DNA of 64,000 bases, taken from contig NZ_MTAW01000235.1 of the NCBI RefSeq assembly GCF_002154725.1, forward strand, positions 1 to 64,000. Reading direction: 5' to 3'. The notes beneath the pieces were generated by a model. The model was not told the origin of the DNA. It did no database searches and worked only from the letters and a program-made list of their open reading frames with translations. How positions within the stretch are numbered: position 1 is the stretch's first letter; every line of letters starts with the position of its first letter. The stretch comes from Nostoc sp. 106C. GTDB lineage: Bacteria; Cyanobacteriota; Cyanobacteriia; Cyanobacteriales; Nostocaceae. The translations under genes and the position numbers were made by a program. Below are positions 38,052-46,435 of this stretch, piece after piece.

Positions 38052-39110
38052 ATGAAAAAACAATTTGTCGCGGCAGGATTTGTTCTCTTCTCTTTCATGT
38101 TGCCGCTGAAAGCTTCAGCTGCACAGTTTAGTGGACTTTATGTATTTGGCGATAGTCTTTCCGATGACGGTAATGTATATAACTTAGTCGGATTTCCGCC
38201 TTTTCCTTACTCCAATGGACATTTTTCCAATGGCCCTATCTGGATAAATGAGCTGGCACAGAAGCTGCAATTAGATAGTTCTCCTACTCTGTATACTGAT
38301 GTTGCCAAGGGTGTAGTTCCTCAAAATGGGATTAACTTTGCCTTTGGCGGAGCTACTACCACATCGGCAAATACAATCTCGTCGTTATTACCTGGGTTAC
38401 CACAGGAGATTGGGGCATTTCAAACTCTGCTAAATTCAACTTCTCAGTCTGCCGATCAAAATGGACTCTATATACTGTGGGCAGGGGCCAATGATTATCT
38501 GCCTACCCAATCTAAAGATTTTATACCTTTTACTAACCCTGACACATCCTTAAAAAATATCTCAGATTCGCTGAGAACCCTTGCCAGCCTGGGGGTTAAA
38601 AATGTTTTGGTGCCCAATTTGCCAAATCTGGGCAATACTCCACTGGTTCGGAGTTTAGGTCAATCTGACGGTTTCAACAATTTAACCAAATTACATAATG
38701 ACGGATTGTCACAACTGTTAAAAAAGTTAGACCAAGACCCTAGTTTGGGTTTAGACATTATCTCTGTTGATGTCAATTCTTTGTTCAGCGATCCAACAAA
38801 GTTAGGGTTCACGAATTCTGTTGAACCTTGTCTAAATACAGTTGCTCAAACAATTTGTACTAACCCAGACGAGTATTTATATTGGGACCCTATCCATCCC
38901 ACAACGCGTGCTCATCAGCTACTAGCAGATGCAGCATTCTCCGCGATTAAGGCTAAGTCAGTCCCCGAACCTTCAACAGCATTGGGAACATTGGCAATAG
39001 GCGCTTGGGGTGCAGCAGCAGTACTAAAGCGTAAACGCAAACAGACACTACTTACGACAGCAGGTCAGGTTCCTGGTGGACAATCAACTCGTATAAAGGT
39101 TGAAAACTAA
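38052..39110 (+). CDS. PEP-CTERM GDSL/SGNH-family hydrolase
   Basis: A 352-aa exported esterase/lipase-type hydrolase. It has a signal peptide (about residues 1-24), block I FGDSLSDDG with nucleophile Ser35, block III WAGANDY, and block V WDPIHPT giving Asp279 and His282. This completes the usual triad. The C-terminus is a PEP-CTERM sorting signal: VPEPST, a hydrophobic stretch and a basic KRKRKQ cluster, followed by about 20 extra residues. Exosortase would process it, but no exosortase gene is in the window. Its last 59 bp overlap the end of the aldolase-family gene on the other strand. Confidence 0.92.
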   Translation: MKKQFVAAGFVLFSFMLPLKASAAQFSGLYVFGDSLSDDGNVYNLVGFPPFPYSNGHFSNGPIWINELAQKLQLDSSPTLYTDVAKGVVPQNGINFAFGGATTTSANTISSLLPGLPQEIGAFQTLLNSTSQSADQNGLYILWAGANDYLPTQSKDFIPFTNPDTSLKNISDSLRTLASLGVKNVLVPNLPNLGNTPLVRSLGQSDGFNNLTKLHNDGLSQLLKKLDQDPSLGLDIISVDVNSLFSDPTKLGFTNSVEPCLNTVAQTICTNPDEYLYWDPIHPTTRAHQLLADAAFSAIKAKSVPEPSTALGTLAIGAWGAAAVLKRKRKQTLLTTAGQVPGGQSTRIKVEN

Positions 39111-39828
39111 ACCAACCTAAATCATGTCCTCCTACTTGCTGATGTGCCACACTAGCAGATTCTGGTTTGATCAAGCTAGGTTTACCAGCGGCCTCAGCAA
39201 GTAACTGGGCTTGACAAGAACGCTCCATAGCGATAAACCACCAAGCAGCTTCATCAACTGAATGACCAACTGTCAGTAAGCCATGATTCTTGAGAATCAT
39301 GGCTTTATTACTGCCTAATGTTTGGGCAATCCGCTTACCTTCTGCTAGTTCTAAAACCACGCCTGTATAGTCATCAAAGAGGCTATGGTCTTGATAAAAA
39401 GCACAGGCGTCTTGAGTCAAGGGGTCAAGAAGACGACCAAGGCTAGACCAGCTTTTGCCATAGATAGAATGGGCATGGGCTGCTGCTACTACGTCGGGAC
39501 GAGTTGCATGAATTTGGGAATGAATGGCAAAAGCTGCTGTGTTTACTGGGCGATCGCCTTCAATTACTTCTCCTTGATGATTTATTAAAATTAGGTCACT
39601 GACTCGAATTAAACCGAAGTGTTTTCCCAATGGATTGACCCAGAACTGCTCTGAGTGTTCTGGGTCGCGTACAGTAATATGACCTGCAATACCTTCATCA
39701 AATCCGAATCGCGCGAATAGTCGGAATGCTGCTGCTAGGCGTTGCTTACGATGCAGACGTTCTTCTTTCAACGAAGCAAAGGTTGGTTGCTGAAAAAAGT
39801 TTGGCTTTGTTGTGGATATAGCTTGCAT
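39052..39828 (-). CDS. Class II aldolase/adducin family protein
   Basis: A 258-aa cytosolic protein of the class II aldolase fold, which in relatives cleaves phosphorylated sugars with a divalent metal. Recognisable blocks are RLFARFGFDEGIAGHITVRDP, the metal-binding HAHSIYGKSW, and KNHGLLTVG. The specific substrate is not readable. The start is the ATG at 39826-39828. The 3' end overlaps the PEP-CTERM gene by 59 bp in opposite orientation. Confidence 0.88.
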   Translation of the reverse strand: MQAISTTKPNFFQQPTFASLKEERLHRKQRLAAAFRLFARFGFDEGIAGHITVRDPEHSEQFWVNPLGKHFGLIRVSDLILINHQGEVIEGDRPVNTAAFAIHSQIHATRPDVVAAAHAHSIYGKSWSSLGRLLDPLTQDACAFYQDHSLFDDYTGVVLELAEGKRIAQTLGSNKAMILKNHGLLTVGHSVDEAAWWFIAMERSCQAQLLAEAAGKPSLIKPESASVAHQQVGGHDLGWFSFQPLYELIVHQEPDLLS

Positions 39829-39898
39829 ATTGCCCTGAATGTGTGTGATTGTCAGAAAAAATTTTTATACTTAATTGTTAACTTAAAATCATATATCT

Positions 39899-40942
39899 AT
39901 GTGGGATTACGAGCAGTTATTTAAAATTATTGAAGAATTAGTGATGCACCATTCTCCTAGCGGTGTAGAAACTGAAATTAACCAATTTTTGCTCCAGCAA
40001 TTTGCAGATTTGGGTGTGGAAGTTTGGAGCGATCGCGCTGATAATGTGATTGCAAAAATTTCTGGTAAAAATCCCGACAGAGCGATCGCTATTACTGCTC
40101 ATAAAGACGAGATTGGTGCAATTGTCAAAACTATTGGCGATAAAGGTCGTGTAGAAGTTCGTAAGCTTGGTGGTTCTTACCCGTGGGTTTACGGTGAAGG
40201 TGTTGTAGATTTATTGGGCGATAACGAAACTATTAGTGGTATTCTCAGCTTTGGTTCCCGTCATGTTTCTCATGAATCACCTCAAAAAGTCCAACAGGAA
40301 GATTCTACTGTGAAGTGGGAAAATGCCTGGATTGAAACAAAACTTACCACTGCCGAACTTGAATCTGCTGGTATTCGACCCGGAACGAGAATGGTGATTG
40401 GCAAGCATCGCAAGCGCCCAGTTAGATTAAAGGATCATATTGCTAGTTACACTTTAGATAACAAAGCTTCTGTGGCAATTCTCCTAGCGCTGGCTCAACA
40501 ACTGAAACAGCCAGCAGTCAATGTTTATTTGGTGGCGTCAGCAAAAGAAGAAGTTGGCGCAATTGGTGCACTATTTTTCACCCAAAATCAGCTATTGGAT
40601 GCATTGATTGCTTTGGAAGTTTGTCCGCTATCAAGCGAATATCCCATTGAGGATGGTAAAAGCCCTGTCATCCTTTCTCAAGATGCATATGGAATGTATG
40701 ATGAAACCCTAAATGGCCAACTACGCCACTGTGCCAAACAGAGAGATATCCCAGTGCAACTCACAATCTTGAGTCAGTTTGGTAGCGATGCCTCAATTGC
40801 GATGAAATTTGGTCATGTAGGTCGTGCTGCTTGTTTGGCATTTCCTACAGAAAATACACATGGCTATGAAATTGCGCATCTAGGGGCGATCGTTAACTGT
40901 ATAGAGTTGTTAACAGCTTTTTGTCAAACTGAGTTTGAGTGA
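39899..40942 (+). CDS. M42 family metallopeptidase
   Basis: A 347-aa glutamyl/leucyl aminopeptidase-like, dinuclear-metal enzyme. Family landmarks are in order: AITAHKDEIGAIV (metal His), SYTLDNKASVAILLAL (bridging Asp), SAKEEVGAIGA (catalytic and metal Glu pair), LIALEVCPLSSEYP, and PTENTHGYEIAHLGAI (last His). The canonical HMDEIG reads HKDEIG here, a change outside the ligands. It would act on peptides in the cytosol. The ATG at 39899 gives the family N-terminus (LFKIIEELVMHHSPSG). Confidence 0.9.
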   Translation: MWDYEQLFKIIEELVMHHSPSGVETEINQFLLQQFADLGVEVWSDRADNVIAKISGKNPDRAIAITAHKDEIGAIVKTIGDKGRVEVRKLGGSYPWVYGEGVVDLLGDNETISGILSFGSRHVSHESPQKVQQEDSTVKWENAWIETKLTTAELESAGIRPGTRMVIGKHRKRPVRLKDHIASYTLDNKASVAILLALAQQLKQPAVNVYLVASAKEEVGAIGALFFTQNQLLDALIALEVCPLSSEYPIEDGKSPVILSQDAYGMYDETLNGQLRHCAKQRDIPVQLTILSQFGSDASIAMKFGHVGRAACLAFPTENTHGYEIAHLGAIVNCIELLTAFCQTEFE

Positions 40943-41292
40943 CTCACAGTCAAGAATTAAGCTATAAGATGGACATAATTCCAATTTATGGCGTTTTTTA
41001 GGCGTTTATAATCTAAATTTTCTAGTATTAAAATAATTCCTTTTTACTCACTGGATAATTTTTAGATTCAGATTGTGAGTGTAAACGGCGATCGCTTCTC
41101 TACTAAAGAATTACTCGTTATTACTACACAACTATCGTTAATTACGAGATATTTTGTGTATTGCTGCATATTCAATTAACTTTTCATTTCTACCCTTGCC
41201 ATATTTCTTATTGCAATCTATGCATTTTAGCCTATTGAAAGTTTTTCATTAAGTTAGTTTTAGAATCCACTAGTTAAAAAGGAGGCATCTAG

Positions 41293-41360
41293 GTGATAAA
41301 CCTATGCTAATTTTGCCATTAAAATTGATTTTCATACCGATATTAAGTTTATTAACTTAA
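41293..41360 (+). CDS. Possible coupled micro-ORFs behind a strong ribosome-binding site
   Basis: AAGGAGG at 41279-41285 is 7 nt before GTG 41293, which opens a five-codon ORF (MINLC, stop 41308-41310). Its last codons overlap ATG 41304, which opens an 18-codon hydrophobic peptide (MLILPLKLIFIPILSLLT, stop 41358-41360). The arrangement resembles translational coupling of a small membrane peptide. Both frames are short enough to arise by chance. Confidence 0.3.
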
Positions 41361-41464
41361 CTAAATTGTCTTGTTAGGCGAAATACCTGATTTTTTATGA
41401 TTTTTTCCCATAGTAAAAAAGGGTTGGTAGAAGGCATAAATTTATAGTGAGTACGTCAGTTTAC

Positions 41465-41593
41465 AGTAGGGCTAACGCATTTAGTTGTAAAACTTGTTTT
41501 CCTAAAGGATTCTAGGCTCTAAGCATTTACGCTTAAATAACCTACAAGCCTTATTTTATACAACCTCTAGAGTTGAGATACGTTAGCCCTACT
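41465..41593. repeat. Inverted-repeat-bounded element, about 130 bp
   Basis: agtagggctaacg (41465-41477) pairs exactly with cgttagccctact (41581-41593), and the pairing continues imperfectly inward. A T-rich run (atttttttg) follows at once. It could be a miniature element, or a structured RNA with its terminator. Confidence 0.5.
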
Positions 41594-41941
41594 ATTTTTT
41601 TGTTTCATCAAAGATACAAATCGTTAACACGGAATTAAGACTGATGATCCTATTATCAGTAAAATCTTAGAACCTTTAAAAATTTTGAGGCTTGATAATT
41701 ATTATCAGTTTAATCTCAATAATTTTATTTAAAAATAATGTCAAAATATCTAATTTATAAACTACTATCAATCGCTATATAGCAATCCTCAATGAGTCGT
41801 AGACGTCGTAAAATTACTCGTTGAGGCAGGGATAGTGAGAAATATGTACAGGTGTACTTAGGTTTTTTACAAATCAAATAGGGCTGCTATAAGTTTATTT
41901 TTATTTTGAATATAATCATAAATTAATAAGGAGAAAACATA

Positions 41942-42184
41942 TTGGTTAGCAAAGATGATTTTCTCTACCCACGTAGTCGCTACTACGGTCGAGTTAAGCC
42001 TAAAAACTTAATTTTTAATGCGAATTTGCAAGAATTTAGTCAGCGAGTAAGCTATATCTGTAATTTAGAAACAGGTGGAAAAATACCACCTAATGAAGCT
42101 TACAAGCAAATAAAATTGCTATGGAAAGAATTAAAACGCACCAAACAAAAATTGAGAATTGGCGAAGACATTCCAGAGTTATGA
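41942..42184 (+). CDS. Conserved cyanobacterial 80-aa protein
   Basis: A soluble 80-aa protein with a strongly patterned sequence (DDFLYPRSRYYGRVKPKNLIF, then NLQEFSQRVSYICNLETGGK and a basic C-terminal helix). It starts at TTG 41942; AAGGAG eight nt upstream (41929-41934) supports this over any ATG. I recall close relatives across cyanobacteria (possibly the DUF7219 family), function unknown. It lies next to the tRNA-Thr gene, which is on the other strand. Confidence 0.75.
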   Translation: MVSKDDFLYPRSRYYGRVKPKNLIFNANLQEFSQRVSYICNLETGGKIPPNEAYKQIKLLWKELKRTKQKLRIGEDIPEL

Positions 42185-42334
42185 GGCGAATTCAGAAGCT
42201 TCATTAGGTAAGTTTTGTACAGCCAAGCATAAATATTGGAAGAAACAATCCTAATCTGAGGGCAATTTTTTACACCCAATTGGTTATAAGCTTACTTTAT
42301 GTTCAGTCTATAGTAGACAACAACATTCAATTAG

Positions 42335-42406
42335 AGCCGATGACGGGATTTGAACCCGTGGCCTGCTGATTACGAATCAGCTGCTCTACCACTGAGCCAC
42401 ATCGGC
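42335..42406 (-). tRNA. tRNA-Thr, anticodon CGT
   Basis: A 72-nt cloverleaf read on the minus strand. The 7-bp acceptor stem is GCCGATG/CATCGGC with discriminator T. The D arm is GCTC-AGTGGTA-GAGC, the anticodon stem GCTGA/TCAGC with loop TTCGTAA (anticodon CGT), and the T arm ACGGG-TTCAAAT-CCCGT. CCA is not encoded, as is common in cyanobacteria. Confidence 0.96.
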
Positions 42407-42441
42407 GTACACAATCGAAAATCATAGCATATTTTTTCTTC

Positions 42442-42711
42442 ATGGTAGAACAAAATTCCAAAAGTCGCCTTACCCCTGAACAATATGCCCGTCTGAAAGC
42501 TGAAATAGCAACACCTTATCGTAGCTTGCGAAAATTTATCTATATTGCTTGTGGTGCTTCTGGCTTAATAGGTATATTCATCTTTTTTTTTAAACTGCTT
42601 GCAGGGCGAGACGTTGATAACGCTTTGTCTAATCTATTCCTCCAGATAGGGATTGTTACCCTAATCGGATGTCTCTGGCGCTGGGAACAGAGCCGCCAAA
42701 AACGCTCATAA
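42442..42711 (+). CDS. DUF3493 family membrane protein
   Basis: An 89-aa protein with two membrane helices (FIYIACGASGLIGIFIFFF and NLFLQIGIVTLIGCLW). The N-terminal LTPEQYARLKAEIATPYRSLRKF block is typical of DUF3493, a family linked to LPA1/REP27-type photosystem II assembly proteins in plants and algae. A thylakoid role is plausible but inferred. ATG 42442, alone on its strand, 35 bp from the tRNA gene. Confidence 0.8.
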   Translation: MVEQNSKSRLTPEQYARLKAEIATPYRSLRKFIYIACGASGLIGIFIFFFKLLAGRDVDNALSNLFLQIGIVTLIGCLWRWEQSRQKRS

Positions 42712-43276
42712 AATAGGGGAAAAGTAACAGGCTCTCAGAAAAGACTGAGCAATTAATGTTCTACTACCTTTTCCTTTACATATATTTATATTCTTTAGAT
42801 TAATTAATTTTTTTTCAGAATTTGAAATCTAAAGAGAGAAAAAATAAAAAAAATATTAGGAAATCTGAAAATGCAAAAATTTCTGGGAAACTGAAAATTG
42901 TTCAAACGGGGTCAGCAAATATAAAGATCCTGAATATATACAAATCAAATTTAAATCCGGGTCAGTTAATTTTTTAGGACCTAAGTTTAAAAAACTCAAA
43001 ATTTTAAAAGCGCCAAGCTAACAATTTGTCAGTCTTGGCGCTTCTATTTTTCAAACTATTACTGCTGCATGGAATTTAATTCATATTCTGCCCTAACAAT
43101 CAATTGTCTTTATCAGGTTTATGCCGTGTTCAGTTCTTAATATTAGGTCTGTTTTTATACAGTCAAACCTAAAAACCTGTTGCAATCGTAATTCCTGAAT
43201 ATGAAACTTCAGTAGGCGGAAACTAATTGAGATTATGGGCTTTTAGTCCGTTTATTTCCGCCACACTGTACTGCGG
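42712..43276. other. Spacer with terminator-like hairpins
   Basis: No gene. A hairpin at 43008-43043 (described separately) and a second weaker one near 43214-43261 (ggcggaaa/tttccgcc) lie on the side where the beta-helix/SLH gene ends. The remainder is AT-rich. Confidence 0.45.
43008..43050. terminator. 10-bp hairpin with flanking T/A tracts
   Basis: aagcgccaag (43008-43017) pairs exactly with cttggcgctt (43034-43043), followed by ctatttttc and preceded by an A-rich stretch. It could end transcripts from either side. Confidence 0.6.
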
Positions 43277-44959
43277 TTATGGAACTTTCACTACATAGGT
43301 TGATGGAATTGTTGGGGCACGTCCAGCATTTACCAGTGCTTGGTAAACAAAGGCAGCAACTTCTGCCCTAGTTGCATCACGATTTGGATTGAGTTGCTTA
43401 ACTGTGGGATAGTTGATCACTAATTGCCGTGCAGTTGCAGCAGCAACTTGATTAAGTGCATAATTGGGAATTTGAGCAGCATCAGTGTAAAAACTCAGAA
43501 TATTTTGATTGTCCGCAGTTAAACCTAAACCACTAGCTAAAGAAACTAGAGCTTGTACTCTCGGAATTTGCTGCTGTGGTTTAAAGGTACCATCAGGATA
43601 GCCAGAGACAAATTGACTCTGGTAAGCAGATTTAATTGCTGCGTAAGCCCAAAAATTGCTTTTGACATCCTTAAATTCAATGGCTGCGCGTTTAGCTGGT
43701 GGTGTCAAAGCTTTGGTAATAATAGTGGCAAATTGCGCGCGTGTTACAGGATCGTTCGGTTTAAAGCTGCCATCCGGAAAGCCAGCAATAATTTGTTGGG
43801 AGGCTAAGGCTTCGATATAGCCTTTAGCCCAGTAACCTGTGGGAACATCGTTAAAGGCAGTAGCACCGCCAACGTTTGCCGCAACAAAATCTACGGAACC
43901 AAAGATGCGCTTTTGATCGATATCGTTGCCAATAGCGACAATCTTATTAATTTTCGTGGCATTGTTCAGGTCATAACGAGTGTTATTACGAATGAGATTA
44001 CCACCAGGATTTTCGTTGGTACCCAAATCTGGTAAGGCATCAATAGTTGCTACAACGCCATCTCGTTTATTGTTCTGAATTACATTCTTACGTAGGATTG
44101 GCTTAGCAGTTTCTGAGATAAAAAGACCGTCTTGGTTTTGGATGATTTGGTTTTCCGCGATTAAAGGTGTGGAAGAACCACCGATCGCAATACCAAAACC
44201 AGTATCCTGAAACAAGTTATTCCGAATTTCTCCTTGGGCAGATTTAGCTACGGAAACCCCATTGCCTTTATTTTGCACAAAGATATTGTTTTCAATTTTG
44301 GGATTTCCTGTACCTGTGACAAAAACCCCCTCTCTGACACTGTTAGCAAAAGTGTTATTCGTGATGAGTGGATTAGTAGATTCTACCCATACACCTGTAC
44401 CCCTTTGATTCGGGTTAGTAACACTAACACCTGCGATAGTGGTTCCATTGTCAGCAAGAATTGTGATGTCTTGTCTGGCAAAAGTGCGACTAGTATAGAA
44501 ACCTCCACCTGTAATCAATACTGCCTGGCCTTTGCTTGATTCATCACCTCGCAGTGTTACTCCTGATTTCAGCAAAAGTGGGAACGTTTCTCCACTTTGC
44601 TGGTTATAAGTTCCCGGAGCCAGTTGAATGACTGTACCTGCTTGGGCTTTACTAACAGCAAAAGTAATAGTTTTGTAAGGTGCGGCTTCCGTTGCACCAG
44701 CACTAGCAGTATCTGCACCCGTAGCTGGGTTAACGTAAATCACAGTTGCAGTTGCAGGGACTTGGGCTGTCAGAGTTGGCGCGATACCCTCTGGGTGGAT
44801 GGGATCAGCATTTACTACACCAGGTAATAGTGCTAAACCGCTGGAAAAAACCAACACAGTAGTGAGTCCGGCTCGTAATGGTAGATGAGATCTCAGACTA
44901 CTGTCAAAAACAAAGCGAAGATGTTTCGCTAGAGAAATGTGAAAACCCCGATATATCAT
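43277..44959 (-). CDS. DUF1565 beta-helix protein with three SLH domains
   Basis: A 560-aa secreted protein. The N-terminus has an uncleaved-looking lead followed by a signal segment (LTTVLVFSSGLALLPGVVNA). Residues about 70-360 are a DUF1565/right-handed parallel beta-helix domain, with the start IYVNPATGADT and repeated rungs such as NNTFANSVREGVFV and IIQNQDGLFISE. Residues about 365-560 contain three SLH modules (FNDVPTGYWAKGYIEALA; FKDVKSNFWAYAAIKSAY; RDATRAEVAAFVYQAL). It is probably a surface protein that binds the cell wall by its SLH part and displays a carbohydrate-type helix domain. Confidence 0.88.
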   Translation of the reverse strand: MIYRGFHISLAKHLRFVFDSSLRSHLPLRAGLTTVLVFSSGLALLPGVVNADPIHPEGIAPTLTAQVPATATVIYVNPATGADTASAGATEAAPYKTITFAVSKAQAGTVIQLAPGTYNQQSGETFPLLLKSGVTLRGDESSKGQAVLITGGGFYTSRTFARQDITILADNGTTIAGVSVTNPNQRGTGVWVESTNPLITNNTFANSVREGVFVTGTGNPKIENNIFVQNKGNGVSVAKSAQGEIRNNLFQDTGFGIAIGGSSTPLIAENQIIQNQDGLFISETAKPILRKNVIQNNKRDGVVATIDALPDLGTNENPGGNLIRNNTRYDLNNATKINKIVAIGNDIDQKRIFGSVDFVAANVGGATAFNDVPTGYWAKGYIEALASQQIIAGFPDGSFKPNDPVTRAQFATIITKALTPPAKRAAIEFKDVKSNFWAYAAIKSAYQSQFVSGYPDGTFKPQQQIPRVQALVSLASGLGLTADNQNILSFYTDAAQIPNYALNQVAAATARQLVINYPTVKQLNPNRDATRAEVAAFVYQALVNAGRAPTIPSTYVVKVP

Positions 44960-45355
44960 TTTTTTCGTCTGTGAATTGCTGAATTACGTTACCTTAAACA
45001 AGGTTTTAGGTAGCAGCTATCTAGCTATCAAACCCATGCCAAACTATACCGGATCATCAGCGTTTGATCAGCTAATTTCTAAAATACCTAAATAAAAAAC
45101 AGTTTTTATTTTATTAAGCCTTACAGCCTCAAAATTAACCCATTAAATTAGCTGTGCAAAGCAACTAGGGCGCGCCACACTTTGTTAACGCACCCTACAT
45201 ATTGAATATTTTTTTAATTGGAAGTTCCTATTAAAAACAGATTAAGCCAATGTAACTAATTTTAAATATTTATAATATTTAAAGTGGAAGTTGAAGCAAA
45301 GTGGCTACTGTCAACTTCATCATTTGCTAGCAAACTGAAAACAGCTACTTAATTT
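44960..45355. other. AT-rich spacer upstream of the beta-helix/SLH gene
   Basis: No gene seen. A diverged repeat of the agggcgcg...cgcaccct type lies near 45168-45197. The region presumably holds the promoter of the beta-helix/SLH gene. Confidence 0.4.
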
Positions 45356-45553
45356 TTAGTAAGCTAGTGTTTCTAAAGTTTCTCGCAAATACCGTTGTAC
45401 TTGCTGTTCTAAACGTATCCCTTGTGATTGTATATCACGTTCTAGTTGCCAGCGTTGGAAACCAGAACTAGCAGCGATCGCGTATTTGAGGCTGTGCCAA
45501 ATTTCACTATCATGAGCGAATTGGCGATCGCTGGAAGCTGGAATTTGAGTCAT
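45356..45553 (-). CDS. Small conserved protein, unknown
   Basis: A 65-aa soluble protein with a helical, Arg/Gln-rich C-terminal half (WQLERDIQSQGIRLEQQVQRYLRETLETL). It starts at ATG 45551-45553. No family recognised, though I believe relatives exist in Nostocales. It lies 91 bp downstream of the low-complexity-tail membrane protein on the same strand and could share its transcript. Confidence 0.6.
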   Translation of the reverse strand: MTQIPASSDRQFAHDSEIWHSLKYAIAASSGFQRWQLERDIQSQGIRLEQQVQRYLRETLETLAY

Positions 45554-45644
45554 AGTGTTTCATTCCTCAGTTTTAAATTCACAACTTGTAGCAGTTTTTA
45601 GTTTAAGCAAATACAAGCTTGCCCATATCAGACAGTATATTTAC

Positions 45645-46298
45645 TTAATCTTCATCGGAGTTTTGCTCCAGGGGCGGTTGTGTACTTGTGTTCCTCCCGA
45701 TGAGGGATTGAAATAATTGCGGTAATATGTTATTTACCTGCACCCCTACGATTGTAAAATCTTGCTGAATCTTCTCTAAAGGTAATGGTTTTATGGCAGC
45801 AAATTCTGTGTCATTAGTCACCAAAACTCTGGCTACGCTCACGGGAATTTGCAAAAATAGATTGCTTGCTAGAAAAGCTAAAGCAGCGAGCAGCAAGCTT
45901 AGGCTACGCCATTGGGGTAAAAAACCAAAAATATTTGCTACTCGTGGAGCAACTTGGTATATCTGCCACAGCACCCCTACTAACAATATTGCGGCCAAAA
46001 GGGCCAACACGCGGTTGAAATTTGTATTAATTAAACAAAGAATTTTTCGTTGCTGCTCAGTCAGATTTTCTGGCTTGAGCGCGACTCCCAAAATAGCAAA
46101 TATGTAAAAAGGCCGACGGAATTGCATCCACAGAAGTGGGAATACTCCTATGGCTGCAACCAAAAATAGCTCCATCCATACAGGTAAGAGTGGCTCACCT
46201 ATGGACAGGAACAATAAACACAAAAACAAAAAAATTGGCAGCGTCGCCAAACCAGCGACGTGAATCCACAAGATAGGTTCAGAGCGAAATGAGGACAT
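45645..46298 (-). CDS. Low-complexity-tail membrane protein
   Basis: A 217-aa cyanobacterial membrane protein. About four to five hydrophobic segments are visible (ILWIHVAGLATLPIFLFLCLLFLSI, ELFLVAAIGVFPLLW, FYIFAILGVAL, VLALLAAILLVGVLW, LSLLLAALAFLASNLFL). A polar C-terminus holds a short Gln/Thr/Pro/Glu-rich tail. The N-terminus MSSFRSEPILWIHVAGLA matches the family as I recall it. It is co-oriented with infB, 137 bp beyond its stop. Function unknown. Confidence 0.75.
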   Translation of the reverse strand: MSSFRSEPILWIHVAGLATLPIFLFLCLLFLSIGEPLLPVWMELFLVAAIGVFPLLWMQFRRPFYIFAILGVALKPENLTEQQRKILCLINTNFNRVLALLAAILLVGVLWQIYQVAPRVANIFGFLPQWRSLSLLLAALAFLASNLFLQIPVSVARVLVTNDTEFAAIKPLPLEKIQQDFTIVGVQVNNILPQLFQSLIGRNTSTQPPLEQNSDED

Positions 46299-46435
46299 AG
46301 CTACATCTATCCATTCTGAGTTATGGGTGCTGAGTTGTAAGTTTTAAGTTGCGAGTATTGAGGATGAAAAATAAAAACTTCTTCAACTCAAGACCCAGAT
46401 CTTTTACTCAGAACTCAGCACTAGTAGACTCAGCA

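Larger units (their letters stand above)
40943..41941. other. Long spacer with micro-ORFs and an inverted-repeat element
   Basis: About 1 kb, AT-rich, with no conventional gene. It contains a strong Shine-Dalgarno with two overlapping micro-ORFs (41276-41360), an inverted-repeat-bounded element (41465-41593), and an imperfect hairpin of cctcaatgagt/actcgttgagg near 41789-41828. Confidence 0.45.
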
